Shown: positions 24,064 through 31,667, numbered from the stretch's first letter. The stretch: 39,602 bases of DNA from JACZSB01 sp965372015 (GCA_965372015.1 CBDVAP010000013.1:1-39602); one strand, 5' to 3'. Notes: generated from the sequence alone by a model not told the origin. Translations and numbers: made by a program.

Positions 24064-24455
24064 AGTCAGCCCAGTATATTCGCGAAGTGCCCCAGCGCTA
24101 CCGACTGGAGGCCGGCCAGTGCACCGGCTGCGGCAGGCTCCACTTCCCGCCTCGCCTGGTGTGCGACGGCTGCGGCTCCCGGGAGTTCGAGGCGGCCACC
24201 CTGCCCCGCCAGGGCACGCTGCTCACCTGGACCGTTATTCACGCCGCCCCGCCCGAGTATAGCCTGGAAACGCCGTACGTGGTGGGCATCGTGGAACTGG
24301 CCGGCGGGGTGCGCCTGACCTGCCAGGTAGCCGATTGCAATCCCGAGGAGCTGGCCGTCGACGCGCCGCTGGAACTGGTCTTCCGCCGCCTCAAGGAGGA
24401 TAACGCCGCCGATATCATCCAGTACGGGTATAAGGCGGTGCTAAAGCGGGAATGA
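24060..24455 (+). CDS. DUF35 zinc-ribbon/OB-fold scaffold protein of the thiolase-HMG-CoA synthase complex
   Basis: 131 residues. The N-terminal rubredoxin-like zinc ribbon has C21-x2-C24 and C35-x2-C38 (CTGCG and CDGCG). The C-terminal OB fold contains GTLLTWTVIHAAP and TPYVVGIVELAGGVRL. In archaea such proteins bridge thiolase and HMG-CoA synthase, with the OB domain near the shared CoA-binding tunnel. Start and stop overlap both neighbours (ATGA), so the order thiolase-DUF35-hydratase is translationally coupled. Confidence 0.92.
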   Translation: MKSAQYIREVPQRYRLEAGQCTGCGRLHFPPRLVCDGCGSREFEAATLPRQGTLLTWTVIHAAPPEYSLETPYVVGIVELAGGVRLTCQVADCNPEELAVDAPLELVFRRLKEDNAADIIQYGYKAVLKRE

Positions 24456-25261
24456 GCGCTGACCTCACGAGCCTCGAGCGCTCCGGCCGCATCGCCACCG
24501 TCACCCTATCCCATCCGCCGGTGAACGCCCTCTCCAAGGCCTTGGTGGCCGAACTGACCGATCTAGCCGCCACCCTAACCAAGGACGACAATACCAGCGT
24601 GATAGTCTTCCGCTCGGGTCTGGATCATTTCTGCGCCGGCGCCGACCTGAAGGAACGTAAGACCATCCCCCCGGAGGAGGTCTCTGCCGTAGTCACCGCC
24701 ATCCGGGACTGCTTCGACGCCATCGCTCGTTTGCCGCAGATCACTATCGCTGCCGTAAATGGTACCGCCCTGGGTGGTGGGGCCGAGCTGGCCCTGGCCT
24801 GCGACCTGCGGGTGATGGCCGCCCATGTTCGCTTCGGCCTCACCGAGACCACCCTGGGGATCATCCCCGGTGGTGGCGGTACCCAGCGCCTGCCGAGGCT
24901 GGTGGGCTCCGCCCAGGCCCTGGAACTGATCGCCACCGCCAAAGTGCTGGATGGTCCCCAGTGCCTGGAGTTGGGGATCGCCAATCGGGTGGTTGCCGCC
25001 GGGGAACTGGCCGCTGCAACCGGCAACCTGGCCCAGGCCATCGTAAAGCAGGCCCCCTTAGCCCTGCGCGCCGCAAAATGGGCCGTGATACAAGGCCGTG
25101 AGCAGCCCTTGTCCAAAGCGCTGGAGGTCGAGGGGGCAGCCTACGATAGCCTGATAGATACAGCCGACCGAGAGGAGGGCCTGCGGGCCTTTGGTGAGCA
25201 GCGGCCGCCTGAGTGGGAGGGCATAAGGCCTGGCTCGCAAAGAGGCTCGGAAGACCTGTAA
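24452..25261 (+). CDS. Enoyl-CoA hydratase/isomerase family protein
   Basis: 269-residue crotonase-fold enzyme. The oxyanion-hole elements are HFCAGADLKER and AAVNGTALGGGAEL; TETTLGIIPGGGGTQRL includes the catalytic glutamate region. The GIIPGGGGTQRLPRLVG form fits the methylglutaconyl-CoA hydratase/short-chain enoyl hydratase branch, not dehydrogenase-fused types. Given the HMG-CoA synthase genes upstream and the MCC-like carboxyltransferase at 16.4-18.0 kb, hydration/dehydration between HMG-CoA and 3-methylglutaconyl-CoA is the attractive guess; substrate is unproven. Confidence 0.88.
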   Translation: MSADLTSLERSGRIATVTLSHPPVNALSKALVAELTDLAATLTKDDNTSVIVFRSGLDHFCAGADLKERKTIPPEEVSAVVTAIRDCFDAIARLPQITIAAVNGTALGGGAELALACDLRVMAAHVRFGLTETTLGIIPGGGGTQRLPRLVGSAQALELIATAKVLDGPQCLELGIANRVVAAGELAAATGNLAQAIVKQAPLALRAAKWAVIQGREQPLSKALEVEGAAYDSLIDTADREEGLRAFGEQRPPEWEGIRPGSQRGSEDL

Positions 25262-25285
25262 TAACGGATTACAAAGGAGATTGCC

Positions 25286-25807
25286 ATGAATGCCATGAAG
25301 ATTGCGGTGGGTTTCGGGATCGCGGTTATATTTCCCATGGTGGTGCATTACGGCGTCAGCACCTTTAGCCCAGCGCCGGACAGAAACGACTACCGGCCCC
25401 CTGAATGGGAGGTGCTGGAGGAAACGGCCACGGCCGAACAACGGCAAGCCCGGGAGGCGGAGCGCCGGGAGATCAGGGAGCGCTATGATGCCCACGCCGA
25501 GACCTTCGCCCGGCACCTGTTCTGGGTGGCCGTGCCGTTGGGACTAGCGGCCCTCATTGCCGGTGCTATGATAAATATCCCGGCCGTGGGTACCGGGCTG
25601 GTGTTTGGGGCCATCATTACGCTGATCGACGCCTACGGCAATTTCTGGCAATACCTGCCCGATGCATTACGGTTCGTGTCGCTGCTGATCGCATTGAGCG
25701 TGCTGGTGATCATCGGTTACCGCCAGGCTCGCCGGGCTCCCCGTAGGGCGGGTACGCCCAGGGCCCAGGCCTCCTCAGAGGCGTCCGGCATAGGTGATCA
25801 AGACTAA
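25286..25807 (+). CDS. Small membrane protein of unknown function
   Basis: 173 residues with a strong AAAGGAG ribosome-binding site. Helix 1 (about 4-24) is followed by a highly charged coiled-coil-like stretch (TATAEQRQAREAERREIRERYDAH), then three further helices (about 73-94, 96-115, 130-147) and a basic, disordered-looking tail. I do not recognise the family. It probably ends the HMG-CoA operon, or sits just after it, and closes the backbone before the accessory region. Confidence 0.65.
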   Translation: MNAMKIAVGFGIAVIFPMVVHYGVSTFSPAPDRNDYRPPEWEVLEETATAEQRQAREAERREIRERYDAHAETFARHLFWVAVPLGLAALIAGAMINIPAVGTGLVFGAIITLIDAYGNFWQYLPDALRFVSLLIALSVLVIIGYRQARRAPRRAGTPRAQASSEASGIGDQD

Positions 25808-25842
25808 CTCCGCATGCCTAGTCTGTATCTCTGCTGCTGTAG

Positions 25843-25862
25843 GGGCATCCCGCGGGATGCCC
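25843..25862. repeat. Perfect 20-bp palindrome, GTAGGGGC-type element 3
   Basis: GGGCATCCCG followed by CGGGATGCCC, preceded by TGTAG as in elements 1 and 2 but with a different inner sequence. Arm length and left edge are conserved while the pairs change together, as in a structured repeat. Lies just before the second hicB-like gene. Confidence 0.75.
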
Positions 25863-25898
25863 TTCCTATTCGAAGTACCATTCAGGAAGGGATAAACC

Positions 25899-26276
25899 GT
25901 GAAATATAAAGCTGTTATTAAACAGGAAGGCGATTGGTGGGTTGGATGGTTGGTAGACCTGCCAGGGGTCAACGCCCAGGAACGGGGGTATGAGGATCTG
26001 ATCGAGTCCTTAAAGGTCGGAGCCGAGGACATGCCTGTCCTGAGCGCTGCCGAAGGGCTGGCCCTTGAGCCCGATATTCCTGAAGACGCCGCCTCGAGAC
26101 TATCGAAGTATAATCGCTCTAATTTTCCGCCTGTTTCCTTAACCGGTTTCAAGTTTCGAGTTCAAGAGCCGGCCAAATCTTCGCCTGACTGCTACTGCCA
26201 CTGCCACTTCTTAAGCTCTCCCCCCACATTTCCTAGATTTTACATAACTTCTCCGTTAACTTTCCGTCGGGATTAG
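25899..26276 (+). CDS. HicB-like antitoxin with decayed or replaced C-terminus
   Basis: Residues 1-45 match the short HicB fold (KYKAVIKQEGDWWVGWLVDLPGVNAQ, then YEDLIESLKVGAEDM). A normal protein of this type would end near residue 60-70. Here the frame continues to 125 residues through sequence of poor protein character, including CYCHCH, which is encoded by the reverse complement of the GCAGT repeat found after rnr. So the C-terminus has probably been lost by mutation or overrun by repeat DNA. No HicA partner is visible. GAAGGGATAAACC upstream gives a weak ribosome-binding site. Probably a remnant. Confidence 0.55.
   Translation: MKYKAVIKQEGDWWVGWLVDLPGVNAQERGYEDLIESLKVGAEDMPVLSAAEGLALEPDIPEDAASRLSKYNRSNFPPVSLTGFKFRVQEPAKSSPDCYCHCHFLSSPPTFPRFYITSPLTFRRD
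26184..26212 (-). repeat. Inverted copy of the GCAGT-rich repeat
   Basis: The reverse complement reads AAGAAGTGGCAGTGGCAGT and continues TAGCAGTCAGG, close to 10057-10086. It lies inside the 3' part of the hicB-like frame. Confidence 0.55.
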
Positions 26277-26579
26277 CGATAAAGGGTAGGTTATGTGGTG
26301 GATAATCTACGTTTGGGATATTCCCCGGGCTTTGGATACCTAGTTTTAGGACAGTGCTGGGGAGGTTTCGAAAAGGAAGGGTATCGGCTTCAAGGTTCTT
26401 GGCGTAAATCCGATTTCGAATAATGGGATTTATGCGAATTAAAAATGAAAAGACTACTGCGACTGATTATGTCCAGAATTACTGTGATTCTGATCAGCCA
26501 AAATGGGGACGAGGCGATGACGGTATTAAGGCCCAATCTGAGATGATGCAGAGTACTCAACAGCGCTGATCAGGTCGAA
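26277..26579. other. Gene-free stretch before the SIR2-like operon
   Basis: Composition shifts here from GC-rich to AT-rich. I see no RNA gene or convincing promoter. A 33-codon frame at 26443-26544 (MKRLLRLIM...) has no ribosome-binding site or recognisable product and is not called. The stretch probably holds the promoter of the SIR2-like operon and one junction of the accessory region. Confidence 0.4.
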
Positions 26580-27155
26580 ATGATAGAACTCCACACACCG
26601 GAACAAATTGTCAAAATTCTATGGCGCGACATAGTAAAGCGTGGCAATGGAATAGTATGGATCGGTTCCGGTCTTTCTTTTGACATATATCCCGGATGGA
26701 TAGAAACGATTAGATTGCTAGGTAAAAACTGTGGAGTGGCTATACCAGAAGAGTGGGCGGATGTCAGTCCATCTCCAACTGACCTACTTTCTAAAGCTGA
26801 CGATTGTAAAAGAAGAAGCCCTACTCAGTACGAAGCGACTCTATCTATCTTATTTGGAGAGGAGCCGATTAAAGATCGAAGAGAATATCGTCATTTACTA
26901 GCGACACCCCAATATCGTGCATTTATTACGACGAATTTTGATAGACTACTCTACGAAAATGCCAACGATATTGGATCGAATCGACTGATTCAAGCATATC
27001 CTATATTAGATGCAGGACACTTGGGATCAGACGGGCAACCCTGCTTTTATATTCACGGTCTTGCATATAAGAATAATGCGCCGTGTGGCAAGGACTTAGT
27101 ATTTGCCCAGAGCGAATTTGATAAAGCATACAATACGATCGATGGTAGTATTTGA
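26580..27155 (+). CDS. SIR2-like domain protein, N-terminal part (frame interrupted by TGA)
   Basis: 191 residues containing most of a SIR2-family NAD-binding fold: GSGLS at 29-33 (the GAGxS dinucleotide loop), FITTNFDRLL at 115-124 with the catalytic-type asparagine N119, and YIHG with H159. SIR2-like proteins in bacterial defence hydrolyse NAD and cause abortive infection. The frame stops at a single TGA (27153-27155), and the same frame then continues with the missing C-terminal strand-helix of the fold. The gene is AT-rich and is followed by a ~1000-residue partner gene. The domain call is good; whether the interrupted gene is functional is open. Confidence 0.75.
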   Translation: MIELHTPEQIVKILWRDIVKRGNGIVWIGSGLSFDIYPGWIETIRLLGKNCGVAIPEEWADVSPSPTDLLSKADDCKRRSPTQYEATLSILFGEEPIKDRREYRHLLATPQYRAFITTNFDRLLYENANDIGSNRLIQAYPILDAGHLGSDGQPCFYIHGLAYKNNAPCGKDLVFAQSEFDKAYNTIDGSI

Positions 27156-27548
27156 ATAACTAGTATATTCATATTAACGATACTCACGCATTATCCTATA
27201 CTATTCGTTGGATGCAATCTTAAAGAGCCATATATCAGAAATTGCTTTGACCTGATTCACACAATACATAAGCAACATGAGGACCTAGATAAACCGCTAA
27301 GATATACTGTGCGACCTGGGAGAAACCTTACGAACCTTAAAGACGAAGAAAGGAATAGAATATTGGAAGACCAGATTGATGAAGAAAGACGTTTTAGGGA
27401 AGTTGGCATAGAAGTATTAAGGTATGAGGCTCATGAGAGGGATGAATTCCAATTTCAAACAACAATTTTAAAGCTACTAAAAGAAAAAGGTATAGCCGAA
27501 AAGAGAAAAATACCCCCGTTGCATTCACAAGAGGCACCTTCACAATGA
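27156..27548 (+). pseudogene. SIR2-like protein, C-terminal part in the same frame after the TGA
   Basis: Directly after the TGA, the same frame reads ITSIFILTILTHYPILFVG followed by CNLKEPYIRN, the usual C-terminal core of SIR2-like proteins (LFVGxSLxDP), then FDLIHTIHKQHEDLDKPLRY and a charged C-terminal tail. Uninterrupted, the protein would be ~322 residues. A GTG at 27309 could start a shorter separate product, but it would lack the fold. The stop TGA overlaps the ATG of the next gene (ATGA). Either a recent nonsense mutation, an assembly error or, least likely, readthrough. Confidence 0.7.
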
Positions 27549-30535
27549 GTGAGAAGTACTTTGATGTATTGATTCAAATAGATGCTTCACTGGCTGTACA
27601 TCCGCCATCATTTGTAGAGTATAATCGCCTGGCGGAAATACTTCAGGAAGAAGCTTTCCGTAAATATTTCTTCGAGAACCTTCAAGATAATAGATGGCTG
27701 CCCCTCCTTAGAGATAAACACTTTTTCGTTAAGCCTCCTAATCCAGTGGAGGAAAAACAATCAATTTTCTTCCCAACCTGGCCAGAATCGAGGTATCTCC
27801 TCCGTGCTGTCGAAAAGGTACCTGATGCAGTCTTGGATATAGCCCTTAATCTTCCTGAAACTGATAACGCCAGAGTCCATGAAGATTTCGCTGAGGCAGC
27901 TTGCAAGATGGCCCCGAAATTGGCCGCTCAATGGGCGAATAAGGAATGTGAATGGGTTGAAAGACAAGATCAACTTTATCTGAATCTTTCACACTATCTT
28001 GGGAACCTAGTACAGCACTTAACTCAAGGCGGGGAGACTACAACAGCACTCAAACTTGCTGCAACATTACTTGACCTCCAACCTGATCCTCAGTATGAGG
28101 AGAAAACAAAGAACGAATCCAAAGAAAGAGATAGTGAATATTTTCTACCGTACTACCCTAAGCCACAGCCTAAATGTGATACCTGGGAATTCGAGCGGAT
28201 ACTGAAGAAGAATCTCCCGTCGCTCGTGAAGGCTGGCGGCATTCCCGTGTTCGAATGGCTATGCGTATTGCTAGCTAAGGCTATGCGTCTTTCCCGCAGG
28301 CACGACGAAATTTCAGAAAAACGGATTAGAGATTATTCTAATATTTGGCGACCAGCTATCGAGGAGCATGAGCAAAATCAGAAGCATGACATAAAAGATG
28401 CACTCATTGATGCGGTGAGGGATGCGGCAGAGATGTTGAGTGAACAAACCACTGAACAAGTTTCACAGGTCGTCAACACGTTGGAGGATGAATCACTTTC
28501 TTGGTCTATTTTTAATAGAATTGCTCTACATATACTTCGGGTGAACCCAAACTCTTCTACTGAGTTAGTGAGAATTCATTTGTTGGAAAAGGAGGTGTTC
28601 GAGAATACCGACTTGCATCACGAGTACTGGCTGCTAGCAAGGGATAAGTTCGATTCTTTAAACGGTGAAGAACAGCAATCGGTTATCGATTGGAGATTAA
28701 GCGATGAAGAGGAAGATCTCAACCGGTTCAGAGCAAGGTATATTGAAACCAAAAGTCAGCCGCCTACGAAAGAAGAAGAATCCGCTTTCAGACATGCATG
28801 GCTTCGGACTGAACTAGCGCTAATCAGCGGCTATCTTCCTCTCGAGCTTAAAAAACGCTATGATAAGGCTGTGGCTTCGGTAGGAGAAGCAGACCACCCC
28901 GATTTTCTCACTTATTCAACTGGAGGCTGGACGGGTCCTACCAGCCCAAAGGCATCGCAAGAGCTAAGTACCTGGGGTTTCCAGCAATTGCTCGACTACC
29001 TGCAATCGTGGCAGCCGACGAGTGAGCCCATGTCTGATAGTCGAGATGGCCTTGCTCGTGCGATTTCGGGGGCCGTGGGGGAACAACCAAGGAAGTATGC
29101 GGAAGAATGTGATGATATTCTTAAGATTGTGCCCCCTCTCCACCCCAAATACATCCGAGGCTTCATAGAGGGTTTTCATGAAGCTGCCCGCACCAAAACG
29201 GTTTTCCCCTGGGCACCTGTTCTCCGTCTCTGTAGCTGGGTTGTCGAACAGGATCGAGAATTCAGCCCAGAGATTTTGGCTCAAGAGATTGGAGATGGTC
29301 GAGAGGAGACCAACTGGGGTTGGACACGAAAACGAATCGCGAACCTTATCGAAGCTGGACTGCCTAAAACTGAGATCGAAATCCCGATTCGATTCAAAAA
29401 CGATGTCTGGGCAATCATTAAGAAATTGACAATGGATCCAGAACCAAAGCTCGGTGAAGAAGTGTTCATGAATCCGGCGACAAATTCTATCAACACTGTC
29501 CGTGGTCAGGCGATGCATACCGCGATGCGATACGTTCCTTGGGTGAAAAGACACAGTGTCTCGAAGAAGGATAAGACTTCTAGCGATTTTGGTGATTTGC
29601 CTGAAGTCAGAGATCTTCTTAGAAACCGCTTGGACCGCAGAAGAGAGAAAACACTGACGGTACATTCAGTTTATGCTAGATGGTTCCCCTGGTTGGTAGC
29701 CTGGGACGAGGAATGGGCCCGGAAGTACAAACGAAAAATATTCCCCGGAAGCGCCGCTTATGATGATTACTGGAAAACTGGTTGGGGCACCTATATTGTC
29801 TTCAATCTTCCTTATGATAACGTATTCAAGGTACTGAAAAGGGACTACAGGAAAGCTCTAAATCGGCTGGGTACCTTAAGCGTTGAGCTGCCAGGCGCAA
29901 GTTCAGTAGATGAGAGCCTAGCGGAGCATCTTATGACCTATTACTGGCGCGGATTGATCAAAAGAAGATCCGAGGGGCTCATGAATCAGTTCTTCGATAA
30001 TGCAAATCCTGACTTACGCGGGCATGCGCTCGGCTTTATCGGAGATAGTATTGCAAATACTGATGCATCGATTTATCCCGACATCATGAAACGGTTCTAT
30101 GGTCTTTGGGCTTGGCGGCTCGGAATCGCTCTAAAGGCTGGCGACCCAAGACCATTTCATTCAGAGCTGAAGGCTTTTGGCAAGTGGTTCGGCACTCAGA
30201 AGCTTCGACCAGTTCAATGGGCTCTGGAGCAGGTACTAATGGTGTTGAAGCTAGTCGGGCGAATTGACGCTGATGAAGCGATGGTGAGTTATCTTGCTAA
30301 CCTTGCAGATGAGTATCCTAAGAAAGTGCTTGAGTGCTTTAGGCTTATGGTTCTCAATGAAGACGATGGCTACACTATGTGGCTATGGAAGAAACACGGG
30401 AAGCGGCTGCTGTCCGCAATTATCGCGGGCGCTGATCTAGATACCCATGATCAGGCAATAGATCTTGTCCATAGACTGGGGGCGATGGGGCATCGAGAAT
30501 ATAGGGAACTTCTGGAACGTCAGGGATCCAGTTGA
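27545..30535 (+). CDS. Large (996 aa) alpha-helical SIR2-partner protein, possibly DUF4020-type
   Basis: Start overlaps the SIR2 frame (ATGA), so the two are coupled. The protein is almost wholly helical with repeat-like segments and no nucleotide-binding P-loop or other catalytic motif that I can find. It ends in regular helical pairs, as in HEAT-like scaffolds. A segment at about 705-775 (YARWFPWLVAWDEEWARKY, then AAYDDYWKTGWGTYIVFN) resembles my recollection of the DUF4020 family, which occurs with SIR2-like proteins; this needs a profile search. Its likely role is as sensor or scaffold that controls the NAD-consuming partner. AT-rich compared with the backbone. Intact, unlike its partner. 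Confidence 0.7.
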   Translation: MSEKYFDVLIQIDASLAVHPPSFVEYNRLAEILQEEAFRKYFFENLQDNRWLPLLRDKHFFVKPPNPVEEKQSIFFPTWPESRYLLRAVEKVPDAVLDIALNLPETDNARVHEDFAEAACKMAPKLAAQWANKECEWVERQDQLYLNLSHYLGNLVQHLTQGGETTTALKLAATLLDLQPDPQYEEKTKNESKERDSEYFLPYYPKPQPKCDTWEFERILKKNLPSLVKAGGIPVFEWLCVLLAKAMRLSRRHDEISEKRIRDYSNIWRPAIEEHEQNQKHDIKDALIDAVRDAAEMLSEQTTEQVSQVVNTLEDESLSWSIFNRIALHILRVNPNSSTELVRIHLLEKEVFENTDLHHEYWLLARDKFDSLNGEEQQSVIDWRLSDEEEDLNRFRARYIETKSQPPTKEEESAFRHAWLRTELALISGYLPLELKKRYDKAVASVGEADHPDFLTYSTGGWTGPTSPKASQELSTWGFQQLLDYLQSWQPTSEPMSDSRDGLARAISGAVGEQPRKYAEECDDILKIVPPLHPKYIRGFIEGFHEAARTKTVFPWAPVLRLCSWVVEQDREFSPEILAQEIGDGREETNWGWTRKRIANLIEAGLPKTEIEIPIRFKNDVWAIIKKLTMDPEPKLGEEVFMNPATNSINTVRGQAMHTAMRYVPWVKRHSVSKKDKTSSDFGDLPEVRDLLRNRLDRRREKTLTVHSVYARWFPWLVAWDEEWARKYKRKIFPGSAAYDDYWKTGWGTYIVFNLPYDNVFKVLKRDYRKALNRLGTLSVELPGASSVDESLAEHLMTYYWRGLIKRRSEGLMNQFFDNANPDLRGHALGFIGDSIANTDASIYPDIMKRFYGLWAWRLGIALKAGDPRPFHSELKAFGKWFGTQKLRPVQWALEQVLMVLKLVGRIDADEAMVSYLANLADEYPKKVLECFRLMVLNEDDGYTMWLWKKHGKRLLSAIIAGADLDTHDQAIDLVHRLGAMGHREYRELLERQGSS

Positions 30536-30631
30536 TGCTACTTCCGATAAAGGAATTTATCTGAAGAGTTCCAGGCGCGGGGGGTTCCCTTCGCGTACTT
30601 AGCGGCTAATCCTCTTCCTCCCCTGCCTGAA

Positions 30632-30648
30632 CCCCGCTGTAAGCGGGG
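30632..30648. repeat. Hairpin CCCCGCT-GTA-AGCGGGG
   Basis: A 7-bp perfect stem with a 3-base loop, in the repeat-rich gap after the SIR2 operon. The same arms recur at 31632-31667 with an insert between them. No T-run follows on the + strand. A short CGTACTT...CTTCCTCCC stretch just before it (30593-30622) resembles the tail of the ~95-bp repeat that follows. Confidence 0.55.
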
Positions 30649-30658
30649 GGATCAGCCA

Positions 30659-30751
30659 AAGGCGGGGTTCGCGCCTTCTGAAGCCTCTGCAGTAAAACTC
30701 TTCTCCGACCTTGGCGTACTTTGCGCCTTGGCGGTTACTCTTCCTCCCTCC
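30659..30751 (+). repeat. ~95-bp direct repeat, left copy beside higA
   Basis: Begins AAGGCGGGGTTCGCGCC and ends GGCGGTTACTCTTCC. It aligns over its whole length to 31157-31253 at roughly four bases in five by eye, in the same orientation. It lies immediately 3' of the higA-like gene. The CTTGGCGTACTTTGCGCC core resembles dispersed repeats of environmental genomes. Confidence 0.7.
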
Positions 30752-30769
30752 TGACCGGCCCGCCGCAGC

Positions 30770-31066
30770 TCACCCAGCGGATGGTTCCATGAGCACCTTG
30801 ACCCCTTCCAGCCGGGTCCACTTCTTGGCCCGCTCCAGGTCGTAGGTCTGCTGCAGGTTCAGCCAATATTCCGCTGTAGTGCCGAACGCCCTGGACAGGC
30901 GCAGGGCCATGTGGATGCTCACACCGGAATGGCCGTTCACCAGCTCGGAAAAAGTCTTGCGCGTCACCCCCAGGGCGTCGGCGGCGTCGGTCACCGTCAA
31001 ATCCAGCGGCCCGAGATAGGTTTCCTTGATCACCACACCGGGGTGGGTTGGGTCATGCGTTGCCAT
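30770..31066 (-). CDS. higA: HigA-family antitoxin (XRE helix-turn-helix), no HigB partner
   Basis: 98 residues from the ATG at 31066, which follows AAAGGAATATC on the minus strand; a longer frame from 31129 lacks family similarity upstream of MATHDPTHPG. The HigA signature THPGVVIKETYLGPLDLTVTDAADALGV, the helix-turn-helix KTFSELVNGHSGVSIHMALRLSRAFGT and AEYWLNLQQTYDL are complete. HigA binds DNA and neutralises the HigB mRNA interferase, normally encoded just 5'. Here the 5' flank is a ~95-bp repeat with no higB-like frame, so this is an orphan antitoxin, perhaps left by recombination between the flanking direct repeats. Confidence 0.87.
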   Translation of the reverse strand: MATHDPTHPGVVIKETYLGPLDLTVTDAADALGVTRKTFSELVNGHSGVSIHMALRLSRAFGTTAEYWLNLQQTYDLERAKKWTRLEGVKVLMEPSAG

Positions 31067-31156
31067 GATATTCCTTTCAGTGCTGCCTGAGTTACCGCGC
31101 AATATAACGTGTAACGTGACGGGTGTCAAGCGGAGATGCTGTTCTATTGATGGGGT

Positions 31157-31253
31157 AAGGCGGCGGTTCGCGCCCTCTAAGGTCTCTGCGGCAAATCTCT
31201 TCTCCAGCCTTGGCGTCCTTTGTGCCTTTGTGGTTTATTTTTTTTCCTCTTCC
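31157..31253 (+). repeat. ~95-bp direct repeat, right copy beside higA
   Basis: Begins AAGGCGGCGGTTCGCGCCC and ends in a T-run then CCTCTTCC. Same orientation as 30659-30751. With it, this copy brackets the higA-like gene and its 5' region. Confidence 0.7.
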
Positions 31254-31327
31254 GCGCACCAGGCGAACGACAGCGCCCAACTAATAGCTTATATTCCCGG
31301 CGCTCTTTGACATATGAGCGGCATCAC

Positions 31328-31352
31328 CCCCTCTCTGTTCAACGGAGAGGGG
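31328..31352. repeat. 25-bp inverted repeat with CCCCTCTC/GAGAGGGG arms
   Basis: CCCCTCTC and GAGAGGGG pair over 8 bp; a T·G pair and GTT/AAC extend the stem to a single-base loop. It resembles dispersed palindromes with CCCTCTCC arms in environmental genomes. No gene depends on it obviously. Confidence 0.65.
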
Positions 31353-31521
31353 ACCGGGGGGTGAGGTTCCCGGCATCGGTATCGACATATGTGGCCAGTA
31401 TCTAACAGATATTAACCCCTTCATTCTCAATGCCTTATGCTCATTTTCCGCCCATTTTACACGTTTTTTTTTGCAGCAATCCCCTTGGCTAGCTGCCCCC
31501 GTCGAAAAGCATTAACCATTT

Positions 31522-31615
31522 AATGGGTTTTATCTAGGTTTTAGATGGGTTTCTAATAGGTTTTTAATGGGTCTTTTATGGGTATAAGCTGGGCATAAGC
31601 TGGGTATAAGCTAGC
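31522..31615. repeat. 11-bp tandem array, about 8.5 units
   Basis: Consecutive 11-mers: AATGGGTTTTA, TCTAGGTTTTA, GATGGGTTTCT, AATAGGTTTTT, AATGGGTCTTT, TATGGGTATAA, GCTGGGCATAA, GCTGGGTATAA, then a partial GCTAGCC. GG is fixed at the same phase in each. It lies 3' of the pyrimidine phosphorylase gene. Units are degenerate on the left and homogeneous on the right. Confidence 0.8.
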
Positions 31616-31631
31616 CTGAGGCGGACCCGAA

Positions 31632-31667
31632 CCCCGCTGTAAGTGCCTAATCCCGCAGCAAGCGGGG
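31632..31667. repeat. Split hairpin, CCCCGCT ... AGCGGGG
   Basis: Same arms as 30632-30648 but separated by 22 bp containing CCCGCAGC. On the minus strand it lies just after the pyrimidine phosphorylase stop and could act as a weak terminator, though there is no U-run. Confidence 0.45.

Noticed and set aside
26443..26544. 33-codon frame MKRLLRLIM...
   Set aside because: No ribosome-binding site, no known product, and it sits in a gap with no support.
27100..27200. Frameshift as cause of the split SIR2-like gene
   Set aside because: Both halves are in the same frame (26580 and 27309 are in phase); one stop codon explains it.
27153..27548. Reassigned genetic code (TGA as tryptophan or glycine) to explain the SIR2 interruption
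   Set aside because: Many clear genes in the window end in TGA, often overlapping the next start, so TGA is a stop here.
31522..31615. CRISPR array
   Set aside because: The period is 11 bp with no spacers.
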